The notes under the pieces are model-generated. The model did not search any database. It was not told the DNA's origin and worked only from the letters and a program-made list of their open reading frames with translations. A stretch of DNA of 13,806 bases, from the NCBI GenBank assembly GCA_035544515.1, contig DATKEG010000265.1, positions 1 to 13,806 on the forward strand, read 5' to 3'. A program made the position numbers and the translations under genes. Below are positions 1-7,459 of the stretch, piece after piece. The DNA is from DATKEG01 sp035544515. GTDB lineage: Bacteria; Acidobacteriota; Vicinamibacteria; Fen-336. Each line of letters begins with the position of its first letter. The first letter of the stretch is position 1.

Positions 1-269
1 GGCGCGGCCTCGGCGACCGGATCGGCGCCGGACTCGCCGGTGACGTCGGCGCCACGCGCGCGATCGGTCCGGGGCTCGGCCAGTCGCGGCTCGCCCGGAC
101 CCTGGAGGGCGGCGATCTCGACGCCACCTTCGGCGGTGACCACGGCCTCGGGCTCGCCGTCGTCGCCGCGGCGCGCTCCGCGTCCGCGTGGAGCGTCGCC
201 CTTGGGTGGCCGGCCGCGCTTGGGGTGTTCGGGCTTGTCGTGCGGGGACGACGAGTCTTCGGTGGCCAT
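1..269 (-). CDS. Partial protein with disordered N-terminus and AT-hook-like motif (hypothetical)
   Basis: Only the first 89 codons lie in the window; the gene continues past the left edge. The ATG at 269 opens a stop-free frame to base 1. The visible part is low-complexity and hydrophilic: it begins MATEDSSSPHDKPEHP, then an AT-hook-like KRGRPPKG (residues 17-24), then an Arg/Gly/Asp-rich tract. No folded domain is visible. AT-hook-like and RGRG tracts occur in minor-groove DNA binders and in the variable N-termini of some nucleic-acid enzymes such as transcription terminator Rho in high-GC bacteria, but the part that would decide is off the edge. The ribosome binding site is weak (an AGAGA-like stretch close to the ATG). 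It lies 129 bases downstream of the thiolase on the same strand. The function is unknown. Confidence 0.5.
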   Translation of the reverse strand, partial: MATEDSSSPHDKPEHPKRGRPPKGDAPRGRGARRGDDGEPEAVVTAEGGVEIAALQGPGEPRLAEPRTDRARGADVTGESGADPVAEAA

Positions 270-380
270 GTCTCTTATCTCGAAGAAGGATGAGGTTCGG
301 GTGAGGGCGGAGGCGGGTCTCCGCGTGGCCGGAACTCGGGACGGATGCCCTGGACGTTAGAGGAAAAGGCGGAGGCTGTC

Positions 381-399
381 AACCCGATCGCGTCGGGTT
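381..399 (-). terminator. Hairpin at the thiolase stop codon, candidate terminator
   Basis: Read on the minus strand, a perfect 7-bp stem AACCCGA / TCGGGTT with a 5-nt loop starts at the last base of the thiolase TGA. A short T-run (CTTTTCC) follows about 14 bases later rather than directly, so this is not a textbook intrinsic terminator. Its position at the end of the operon supports a 3'-end role. Confidence 0.4.
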
Positions 400-1586
400 C
401 ACAGCCGCTCCACCACCATCGCCACGCCCTGCCCCCCGCCGATGCACAGGCTGGCCAGTCCCAGGCGCTGGTGGCGCGCGCGCAGCGCGTAGAGGAGCGT
501 GACGAGGATGCGCGCGCCCGAAGCCCCGATCGGGTGGCCGAGCGCGATCGCGCCGCCGTTGACGTTCACCCGCGCCGGGTCGAGGGCAAGCTCGCGCAGC
601 ACGGCCAGGCTCTGCGCGGCGAAGGCCTCGTTGAGCTCGAACAGGTCGATGCGGTCGGCGGCGAGGCCGGCCTTCTCCAGCGCTTTCCGCACGGCCGGCA
701 CCGGGCCGATGCCCATGACCCTGGGATCGACGGCCGCGGACGCCCAGGCCACGATGCGGGCCATGGGCCTGAGCCCCAGGCGGCTCGCCCGCTCCGCGCC
801 CGCGACCACGACCGCCGCGGCGCCGTCGTTGATCCCGCTGGCGTTGCCCGCGGTGACCGTGCCGTCCTTCTTGAAGGCCGGCTTGAGCTTGCCGAGCGAC
901 TCGAGCGTGGTGCCGGCCCGCGGGTGCTCGTCGGTGTCGAAGGCCCTGGCCTCGCCCTTCTTCTGCGGCACCGGCACCGGCACGATCTCGTCCCTGAACC
1001 GGCCGGCGCGCAGGGCGGCCTGCGCCCGCTCCTGGCTCTCCACCGCGAACGCGTCCTGCTCCGCGCGGCCGATGCCGTAGCGCTCCACGAGGTTCTCGGC
1101 GGTGACGCCCATGTGGACGTCGTGGAAGGCGTCGGTCAGTCCCTCGTGGATCACGTGGTCGATCGCCTGGCCGTGCCCGAGGCGCTCGCCCCAGCGGGCG
1201 CCGGGGAGCAGGTACGGCGCTCCGCTCATGCTCTCCATGCCGCCCGCGACCACGACCTCGGTGTCGCCGCACTGGATCGACTGCGCGGCCAGCATCACCG
1301 ACTTCAAGCCCGAGCCGCACACCTTGTTGACGGTGTGGGCGGGGACGGTCTCGGGCAGGCCGGCCTTGATCGCCGCCTGGCGCGCGGGGTTCATGCCGAG
1401 GCCGGCCTGGAGGATGCAGCCCAGGACCACCTCGTCCACCTGGTCGGGTCTCACCCCCGCGCGGCGCACCGCCTCGCGCACGGCGATCGTGCCCAGGGCC
1501 ACCGCCGACACGTCCTTCAGCGCGCCGCCGAAGGTGCCGATCGGCGTGCGGCAGCCTTCGAGGACGACGACGTCTTGCCTGCTCAT
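399..1586 (-). CDS. Acetyl-CoA acetyltransferase / thiolase
   Basis: A 395-aa thiolase, the usual length for a bacterial biosynthetic or degradative thiolase. All catalytic motifs are present: the nucleophilic Cys90 in NKVCGSGLKS, the His351 motif NVNGGAIALGHPIGASG, and the general-base Cys381 in SLCIGGGQG near the C-terminus. The start at 1586 is chosen because it gives the standard N-terminus (VVVLEGCRTPIGTFGG) and has an AGGGGAGA ribosome binding site just upstream. In this operon the likely job is cytosolic cleavage of acetoacetyl-CoA with CoA to two acetyl-CoA, after the CoA-transferase two genes upstream. The reaction is reversible, and the sequence alone does not fix chain-length preference, so a broader beta-oxidation role is possible. 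Confidence 0.93.
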   Translation of the reverse strand: MSRQDVVVLEGCRTPIGTFGGALKDVSAVALGTIAVREAVRRAGVRPDQVDEVVLGCILQAGLGMNPARQAAIKAGLPETVPAHTVNKVCGSGLKSVMLAAQSIQCGDTEVVVAGGMESMSGAPYLLPGARWGERLGHGQAIDHVIHEGLTDAFHDVHMGVTAENLVERYGIGRAEQDAFAVESQERAQAALRAGRFRDEIVPVPVPQKKGEARAFDTDEHPRAGTTLESLGKLKPAFKKDGTVTAGNASGINDGAAAVVVAGAERASRLGLRPMARIVAWASAAVDPRVMGIGPVPAVRKALEKAGLAADRIDLFELNEAFAAQSLAVLRELALDPARVNVNGGAIALGHPIGASGARILVTLLYALRARHQRLGLASLCIGGGQGVAMVVERL

Positions 1587-1645
1587 GCCGGGTCTCCCCT
1601 GGCTGATTCTGCGCGGCGGGGCGCCCCCGGGCAAGGAGGGCCCGT

Positions 1646-2626
1646 CTAGGGGTGCGGCGGGTCGCCCAGCGCCCGCCGAAGCGCGTCGCGCACGGGCCGC
1701 TCGCGCCGGGCGGCCGCGGCCTGGCGCAGCCGCTCCTCGAGCGCACGCTCGCCCTGGTACACGCCGAGCGCGTCGACGGCCTGCGCGGCGGTGACGGGGG
1801 GAGCATGTTCGACCAGGCCGAAGAGGTATTCGAGCGCCGCGTCGCGGCGGAGCGTGGCGATGGCGACGAGCCCGGCGCGCCGCAGCACGGGGCTGACGAC
1901 GCGCTCCACCCACTCCCGCAGGTCGGCGAACGCTTCTTCGAGGCGGGACGCGCCGAGCGCGAGGGCCGCCGCCTCGGCGACCTCGTCGTCGCGGTGCTCC
2001 AGGAAGCGGGCCGCGAAGGGGAGGGCGCCCGGGCCGGCGATGCGCAGAAGCGCCGACAGGGCCTCGCCCAGCACCGCGGGCTTGTCTCCGGTGAGGATGC
2101 GCAGCCGCAGCAGCGGCACGGCGTCCTTGCCGTCACGGTAGGCCAGGGCGCGGGCGGCGGAGATGCGCACGGGCGGCTCGGGGTCGGCGAGCAGGTCGGC
2201 CAGCTCGACGAGCACGTCGCGGTAGCCGATCCGCACCAGCCCGAACGCGCAGGCGCCGCGCAGGTCCACCGCGGTGTCCACCCGGCCGCCGAAGACGGGC
2301 TCCATCTGCACGTGCCGGATCCCGCGCAGGAACGCGCCGGCCGCGTCGTGCCCGAGCTCGTAGAGCGCCTCGGCGATGCCGGCCTTGGCCGCGCAGCCGG
2401 GGTCGTCCTCGTTCTCACCGAGGATCCGCTCGAAGGCCGCCACCAGGTCGCCGCCGAGCTCGGTCAGCTCCAGCTCACCCGCGAGCTTCGCCGCCTTCGC
2501 CGCCGCGAACGCGCTGCGGCCGGCGAGCGCGCCGCGCAGCGCGGACAGGGACTCCGCCGACCGCGGGGCGGCCCTGACGCTCTCCAGCGCGGCCAGGGCG
2601 TCCTCGAGCTTCTGTCGCCGAGCCAC
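1646..2626 (-). CDS. HEAT-repeat protein
   Basis: A 326-aa, Ala/Leu/Arg/Glu-rich, all-helical soluble protein starting at GTG. Repeated helical pairs of the HEAT/PBS-lyase type are visible, for example DPEPPVRISAARALAYRDG near the middle and HRDDEVAEAAALALGA further on. No signal peptide, membrane segment or catalytic motif is seen. HEAT repeats are generally protein-binding scaffolds. The gene begins 18 bases after the CoA-transferase stop and ends 59 bases before the thiolase start, so all three are probably co-transcribed. The ribosome binding site is weak, suggesting coupling to the upstream gene. A link to the ketone-body enzymes, as scaffold or regulator, is inferred from position only. 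Confidence 0.85.
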   Translation of the reverse strand: MARRQKLEDALAALESVRAAPRSAESLSALRGALAGRSAFAAAKAAKLAGELELTELGGDLVAAFERILGENEDDPGCAAKAGIAEALYELGHDAAGAFLRGIRHVQMEPVFGGRVDTAVDLRGACAFGLVRIGYRDVLVELADLLADPEPPVRISAARALAYRDGKDAVPLLRLRILTGDKPAVLGEALSALLRIAGPGALPFAARFLEHRDDEVAEAAALALGASRLEEAFADLREWVERVVSPVLRRAGLVAIATLRRDAALEYLFGLVEHAPPVTAAQAVDALGVYQGERALEERLRQAAAARRERPVRDALRRALGDPPHP

Positions 2627-2644
2627 CGGCGGCGCGCGAGCGCC

Positions 2645-4006
2645 TCAGTCTCCCATCATCCTGACGCCGGGGTCCACTCTCAGCTCCGTCCCGGTCGCTT
2701 TCTTGACCGCCTCCACGCTGGTGTCCGGCGCGATCTCGCGCAGGACGAGGCCGTCCGGCGTGACCTCGACCACCGCCATGTCGGTGATGATCAGGTCCAC
2801 GCACTGGCGGCCGGTGAGCGGCAGGGTGCAGTGCTCGAGGATCTTGGGCGTGCCGTCCTTCGCCGTGTGCTCCATGGTCACGACCACGCGCTTCGCTCCG
2901 GAGACCAGGTCCATGGCGCCGCCCATGCCCTTGACCATCTTGCCCGGGATCATCCAGTTCGCCAGGTTTCCCTCGCGGTCCACCTGCAGCGCGCCCAGGA
3001 TGGTGAGGTCCACGTGGCCGCCGCGGACCATGGCGAACGAGTCCGCGCTGGAGAAATACGCCGTGCCGGGCAGCTCCGTGACCGTCTCCTTGCCCGCGTT
3101 GATGAGGTCGGGGTCCTCCTGGCCGGGCTCGGGATACGGACCGACGCCGAGCATCCCGTTCTCGGAATGCAGCACGATCGAGACCCCGGCCGGGACGTAG
3201 TTCGAGGCGAGGGTGGGCATGCCGATGCCGAGGTTGACGTAGTCGCCGTCCTTCATCTCCCGCGCCGCGCGCCGCACGATGCGCTCCCGCCGGGGATCGG
3301 TCTCGACGCCCGCCTGCCCGCGCAGCGTGCGCTTCTCGATCCGCTTCTCGTAGCCCTTCCCCTGGAAGAGGCGCTGCACGAAGATGCCGGGCGTGGCCAC
3401 GGCGTCGGGATCGATGGCGCCGGGCACGACGAGGTCTTCGACCTCGGCGATGGTGGTGCGAGCGGCCATGGCCATCATGGGGGCGAAGTTCCGCGTCGTC
3501 CGGCGATAGAGCAGGTTGCCGAGGTGATCCCCCTTCCACGCCTTCACGAAGGCGTAGTCCGCCCGGAGAGAGGTCTCCAGCACGTGCGGCCGCCCGTCGA
3601 ACCAGCGCACGTCCTTCCCCTCGGCCACGGTCGTGCCGTAGGCGGTCGGGGTGTAGAAGGCCGGAATGCCGGCCCCGCCCGCCCGCATCCTCTCCGCGAA
3701 CGTCCCCTGCGGGCTCAGCTCCACCTCGATCTCGCCCGCGAGCGCCATCTTCTCGAAGACCTTGTTCTCGCCCACGTACGTCGAGACCATCCTGCGGATC
3801 TGGCCGTTCTGCAGGAGCAGCGTGATGCCGAAGTCGTTGGTGCCCGCGTTGTTGCTCATGACGGTCAGGTCGCGCGCGCCCCGCGCGCCGAGCGCCTTGA
3901 TCAGGTTCTCCGGGATCCCGCACAGACCGAAGCCGGAGACCATGATGGATGCGCCATCGGGGATGTCGCGCACCGCCTCCGCCGCGTCCGCCACGACCTT
4001 CTTCAT
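2645..4006 (-). CDS. Single-chain succinyl-CoA:3-ketoacid CoA-transferase (A and B subunits fused)
   Basis: A 453-aa fusion of the two subunits of a 3-oxoacid CoA-transferase, which moves CoA from succinyl-CoA to acetoacetate. The A half (about residues 1-230) carries the family motif GFGLCGIPE (25-33). The B half (about 238-453) begins ERIVRRAAREMKDGDYVNLG and contains the catalytic glutamate Glu282 in the SENGMLG motif. In many bacteria these are separate genes of about 230 and 215 aa; here one frame covers both with a short linker (about 226-240), as in the mitochondrial enzyme. The start at 4006 has a GGGAGG ribosome binding site about 10 bases upstream. It is the first gene of a minus-strand operon with the HEAT protein and thiolase, which fits acetoacetate breakdown to acetyl-CoA. 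The exact acyl donor is not proven. Confidence 0.93.
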   Translation of the reverse strand: MKKVVADAAEAVRDIPDGASIMVSGFGLCGIPENLIKALGARGARDLTVMSNNAGTNDFGITLLLQNGQIRRMVSTYVGENKVFEKMALAGEIEVELSPQGTFAERMRAGGAGIPAFYTPTAYGTTVAEGKDVRWFDGRPHVLETSLRADYAFVKAWKGDHLGNLLYRRTTRNFAPMMAMAARTTIAEVEDLVVPGAIDPDAVATPGIFVQRLFQGKGYEKRIEKRTLRGQAGVETDPRRERIVRRAAREMKDGDYVNLGIGMPTLASNYVPAGVSIVLHSENGMLGVGPYPEPGQEDPDLINAGKETVTELPGTAYFSSADSFAMVRGGHVDLTILGALQVDREGNLANWMIPGKMVKGMGGAMDLVSGAKRVVVTMEHTAKDGTPKILEHCTLPLTGRQCVDLIITDMAVVEVTPDGLVLREIAPDTSVEAVKKATGTELRVDPGVRMMGD

Positions 4007-4125
4007 GGGAAGCGCATCCTCCCTGTCGATCCCGTGCTTTTGCCCCAGCGCTGTGTGAAGTGTACCGTCGGAAGGGATGTCCCCGCAGTACCGGCCTTCT
4101 CTCGGGACCAGACCCTGGAGGCACG

Positions 4126-6372
4126 ATGAGACCTTCCCTGATTTCGGCCCTGTTCTCCCTACCCGTGTTTGCCGGGTGCGCGGAGGGCCCGGCGCTGGCG
4201 GGCGCGAGCGGACAGCCGGGCTTCCGCGTCCGTTCCAACTTCACCACGGGATTGAACTCCGGACAGGGTTGGGCGGGGGCGCTCAACGAGAACGTCGCCA
4301 TCCACGCCGACCGGCCGTTCCGCGTTCGCTTCGATGTGGAGCGGGCCCCGGCGTCGAACGGCGGCCGGCCGCTCCGGCTTCAATACCGGCGGAACGAAGG
4401 CGCCTGGACCGACGTGGAGGCGCACGACTTTCCCCACCCCGAGCGCGATCTCCAGGTGGATTTCGCGAACGTCGCTCTCGGCGCGACACCTGAAGGCTGG
4501 ACCGTCGCCCATGGCAACGCGGCGGGGATGACCGTGGCGGCGGAAGGCCAGCAGAAGTTTCTTCGGCCCCTGGCGGATCGAGAGCCTCTCGTCGGCCTCT
4601 ACACCGCGCCATGGGAAGCGAGGGAGATGGCGGCCGAGTTCCGCCTGCCCGCCGAGAACCGAACCGGGGTCGGGTTCGTTTTCGGGTATGTCGACGCCGG
4701 AAACCACGGCCGCGTCTTTCTCGATGCCGCCGCCGGCGCCATTCGCGTCAGCCGATTCGTCAACGGAAGGGAAACGGTGCTGACGGAAAGAAAGGCCGGG
4801 ATCGCCCTGGGCGAATGGCTCGAGATCGAGATTCAAACCGAAGGCGGGGCGGTTGAAGTCGAATACGACGACACCCTGGAGTTCACGGCCGCGTTCGGGG
4901 CCGATATCCCGCCGTCACCGCTCGGGTTCCAGGTCCCCGCCAACAGCAGCGCGGAGTTCCGGGCATTCACCCTCGAGGGCGAACCCAGGACGCCGCGCGT
5001 CAGCATCGTCTCCTGCCCCGCCTATGAGAGCGGCGCGGCGACCACCGACCTCCTGACGGGCTCCGCCGCCCGGTTCCAGGCCGGTGCGGGCCTGAGCCTC
5101 GCCGACCGCACGCCGCCGTGGTCGGGCGCGGGCGCCCACGGCGAGTTCGAGTGGGCGCTGGTGGTGCGCCGCTTCGCCGACGGAGCGGTCACCAACGAGG
5201 AAGGCGACACCTTCGAGCTCAGGATGGTCGAGGCCGGCGGAGCCGCGCTGGGCACCGCTCGGAACCCGGTGCTCCGGCTGGCCATCCCGCCCGGCCATGT
5301 CGGAGGAACCTTCGTGGAGACGCCGGGCCGGATCGGCCCCTGGCAGGCTGCCAACGGCGATCTGTATTTCATCATGGAGCCGACGGAGACGGACAACCTG
5401 TTCCTGATGGTCAAGTCGGCGGACGGCGGCCGAACCTGGCGCGAGGTCGACGGGGCGAACCGCCCGCGAACCGGCGACCTCGAATCGGTGGACGCGCGGC
5501 TGGTCGGAGACACCATTCACATCATCCACCAGGTGACCCCGTCGACCCGGTATCACGCCTTCCGCACCTCCGACCACCCGGTCCGGCCCGATTCCTGGGC
5601 CGTGCGCGACGAACTGGCGGCCTCCGCGGACTCCGTCGCCCAGGCCGCGACGCTCGCCGTCCGCTCCGACGGAAGCATGGTCGCCTTCTACGTCGGCCAG
5701 ACGATCCACTACAACGTCCGCTCCCCCGCCGGCACCTGGGGCACCCAGACCATCCTCGACGCCGATGTCGCCCCCCACCTGGCCGGCCCGCAGGCCGTGC
5801 TCGGCGCCCACGACACCGTGCACCTCGCCTACTACGGGACCGACGGCACCATCTGGTACCGCAGGCTGCGGCCCGACGGCACGCTCACGGACCGGCAGCA
5901 GCTGGCCTCGGGCGCGGGCGCCACGAGGGCGGAGTACGGCTCGGTCCTTCCCCTCGTCTTCATTCCGCAGACGAACGCCGTCGTCGTCCTCTACCGGCTC
6001 TCGGACGGCAAGCTCTGGGAACGCCGCATCGTGAACGACGGCCCGCCCACGCCCGCGTCGAGGGTGACCGACCGCGACGTCGTTCGGGACGCGGTCGACT
6101 CGCAGCAGCCGGGTGCCGACGCGGTCCTGGACGGCGAAACGGTTCGCGTGTTGTTCATCGAGCAGTCGTCGCGCGGCATCTTCAGCACCCATGACGCGGG
6201 TGGCTGGCAGCCCTCGACGCTGCGGGTCGACAACATTCGTGGCTCGTGGATCCGCGGGAACGTGTACACCCGTCCGAACGGGGCGAAGGTCTACGGCTAC
6301 GTCTATGACGCCGGCTCGGACGGTGGCGCCGGAATGAACCGCTTCGGCGAGGTCGGGTTGAGCGGCCATTGA
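4126..6372 (+). CDS. Exported protein with LamG-like domain and BNR/Asp-box propeller
   Basis: The ATG at 4126, with GGAGG four bases upstream, gives a 748-aa protein with a short signal peptide (MRPSLISALFSLPVFAGC). The FAGC could be a lipobox, though Phe at -3 is unusual. Residues about 122-287 look like a LamG/concanavalin-type beta-sandwich (GVGFVFGYVDAGNHGRVFLD, then GEWLEIEIQ). Residues about 386-745 look like a beta-propeller with one clear Asp-box, SADGGRTW (about 431-438). Such propellers occur in sialidases and in non-enzymatic glycan or protein binders, and I see no convincing sialidase arginine triad. An extracytoplasmic carbohydrate-related role is inferred. The gene is divergent from the CoA-transferase across 119 bases in which I could not identify a convincing promoter. 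It does not end in a sorting signal. Confidence 0.8.
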   Translation: MRPSLISALFSLPVFAGCAEGPALAGASGQPGFRVRSNFTTGLNSGQGWAGALNENVAIHADRPFRVRFDVERAPASNGGRPLRLQYRRNEGAWTDVEAHDFPHPERDLQVDFANVALGATPEGWTVAHGNAAGMTVAAEGQQKFLRPLADREPLVGLYTAPWEAREMAAEFRLPAENRTGVGFVFGYVDAGNHGRVFLDAAAGAIRVSRFVNGRETVLTERKAGIALGEWLEIEIQTEGGAVEVEYDDTLEFTAAFGADIPPSPLGFQVPANSSAEFRAFTLEGEPRTPRVSIVSCPAYESGAATTDLLTGSAARFQAGAGLSLADRTPPWSGAGAHGEFEWALVVRRFADGAVTNEEGDTFELRMVEAGGAALGTARNPVLRLAIPPGHVGGTFVETPGRIGPWQAANGDLYFIMEPTETDNLFLMVKSADGGRTWREVDGANRPRTGDLESVDARLVGDTIHIIHQVTPSTRYHAFRTSDHPVRPDSWAVRDELAASADSVAQAATLAVRSDGSMVAFYVGQTIHYNVRSPAGTWGTQTILDADVAPHLAGPQAVLGAHDTVHLAYYGTDGTIWYRRLRPDGTLTDRQQLASGAGATRAEYGSVLPLVFIPQTNAVVVLYRLSDGKLWERRIVNDGPPTPASRVTDRDVVRDAVDSQQPGADAVLDGETVRVLFIEQSSRGIFSTHDAGGWQPSTLRVDNIRGSWIRGNVYTRPNGAKVYGYVYDAGSDGGAGMNRFGEVGLSGH

Positions 6373-6395
6373 CGGACGCCCATTGACGGCCGCTC
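6360..6395 (+). terminator. Inverted repeat at the end of the propeller gene
   Basis: GAGCGGCC (6360-6367) and GGCCGCTC (6388-6395) can pair as an 8-bp stem around a 20-base loop that contains the stop codon. No T-run follows, so it is at best a weak or factor-assisted terminator or mRNA-end stabiliser. The loop also holds a 10-bp direct repeat, CCATTGACGG at 6366-6375 and 6380-6389, which suggests a small local duplication. Confidence 0.25.
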
Positions 6396-6430
6396 CCGGG
6401 GCACCGAACATGGAACGAGGGAGGAGCGCC

Positions 6431-6688
6431 ATGCCCAGTTACGATTCGTCGCGCGCCGATCCGGGACGTCCCGACAATCCACGGCGACCCGGCGAGAGCG
6501 GTCAGCCGGCCGGCCTCGATCCCACGCGGGATCCCCAGAAGCCGGGCCCGCCGGACACGCCGCGCGACACGCGCCTCCCGCCACCGTCGGGGATCCGCGA
6601 CGACGAAGGGCCGGGCGTGACACCCGGCGGCGTCGCGGATCGGCCCTCCGGTCCCGACGACAGGGGCGGCCGCCCGGAGCCGGTATAG
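6431..6688 (+). CDS. Small Pro/Gly/Asp/Arg-rich disordered protein
   Basis: An 85-aa protein beginning MPSYDSSRADPGRPDNPRRP. The ATG at 6431 is preceded by GGGAGGAG at a near-ideal distance (six bases after GGAGG), which is the main reason to believe it is translated. It is very rich in Pro, Gly, Asp and Arg, has almost no hydrophobic residues and no Cys, and must be intrinsically disordered. It has no signal peptide or recognised domain. It lies 58 bases after the propeller gene on the same strand and ends seven bases from the convergent tyrA stop. I do not recognise the family. A non-coding explanation is possible, because GC-rich DNA yields Pro/Gly/Arg-rich frames by chance. Confidence 0.55.
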   Translation: MPSYDSSRADPGRPDNPRRPGESGQPAGLDPTRDPQKPGPPDTPRDTRLPPPSGIRDDEGPGVTPGGVADRPSGPDDRGGRPEPV

Positions 6689-6695
6689 CCCGCGG

Positions 6696-7436
6696 TCAGG
6701 GTCGCCGGCGCAGCGCCCGGCGGAAGGCGGCCAGGGCGCGGCGGACTTCGGCGCGGTTCTCGGTGAGGATCTGCCGCCAGAGCCCGCGCGGGCTCCTCGC
6801 CAGGCGGGTCATGTCGCGGAACCCCGGTCCGGCGATGCGGAGATGGCGCGCGCCCATGGGGTCGGCGCGCACCGCGTCGAGGAGCGCCCAGGACACGAGC
6901 TGCGGGACGTGGCTCAGCAAGGCGACCGCACGGTCGTGTTCGGCGGGCGCGAGCCGCACCGCCCGCGCGCCGGCGCTCCGCGCCAGGGACGCCACGACCC
7001 GGGCCGCGCGCTCGCCGCCGGGCAGGGGGGTCAGGACCCAGGAGCGCCCCTCGAACAACCTCGCGGACGACGCCTCGAACCCCGAGCGCTCCGTGCCCGC
7101 CAGCGGATGGCCGCCCACGAAGTCGCGCAGGCCCAGGCGAGCGGCCTCCGCGCAGATCCTCTGCTTCACGCTGCCCACGTCCGTGACGACGAGGCCGGGC
7201 GGGGCCAGTCGCGCCGCCTCGCGGAGGAGGGCGAGGTTCACCCGCGGAGGCGCGGCCAGGACGAGCACGTCCGCTCCCGCGAGCGCCTCCCCCAGCGAGG
7301 CCGCGGCCGAGGCGATCGCGCGCGAGCGCCGCGCGCGCCGCAGCACCGCCGGCCGGTCCAGGCCGATCACCCGGTAGCCACCGCGCGTGAGCACGCGGGC
7401 GAGCGAGCCGCCGATCAGGCCCAGGCCCGCCACCAC
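6696..7436 (-). CDS. tyrA: Prephenate dehydrogenase (tyrosine biosynthesis)
   Basis: A TyrA-family NAD(P)-dependent dehydrogenase that oxidatively decarboxylates prephenate (or arogenate) in tyrosine synthesis. From the GTG at 7436 it is 246 aa: Rossmann motif GLGLIGGS (4-11), TDVGSVKQ (85-92), the substrate-site GGHPLAGTERSG (108-119), SHVPQLVSWAL (175-185) and the C-terminal AGPGFRDMTRLA (202-213). The more common SHLPH is SHVPQ here. This is somewhat short for the family and there is no chorismate mutase or ACT domain. The start is uncertain: the frame has no ATG nearby, and the N-terminal strand begins at or just before this GTG. An in-frame CTG at 7463 overlaps the permease stop (CTGA) and would add nine residues. 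It is the last gene of the ABC set; no other aromatic pathway gene is nearby. Confidence 0.9.
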   Translation of the reverse strand: MVAGLGLIGGSLARVLTRGGYRVIGLDRPAVLRRARRSRAIASAAASLGEALAGADVLVLAAPPRVNLALLREAARLAPPGLVVTDVGSVKQRICAEAARLGLRDFVGGHPLAGTERSGFEASSARLFEGRSWVLTPLPGGERAARVVASLARSAGARAVRLAPAEHDRAVALLSHVPQLVSWALLDAVRADPMGARHLRIAGPGFRDMTRLARSPRGLWRQILTENRAEVRRALAAFRRALRRRP

Positions 7437-7459
7437 GACGGTGGGACGCCGCGCGCGGC

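Noticed and set aside
4007..4125. A divergent promoter between the CoA-transferase and the propeller gene.
   Set aside because: A TACACT hexamer on the minus strand resembles a -10, but no -35 lies at a suitable distance on either strand, so no promoter is called.
345..4129. Long plus-strand open frames (345-1649 and 1652-4129) opposite the thiolase, HEAT and CoA-transferase genes.
   Set aside because: Translations are His/Arg/Gly-rich shadows; the minus strand carries complete, motif-bearing enzymes with sensible starts.
4126..6372. The propeller protein as a substrate of the exosortase-like protein.
   Set aside because: Its C-terminus ends GEVGLSGH with no sorting motif, hydrophobic segment or basic tail.
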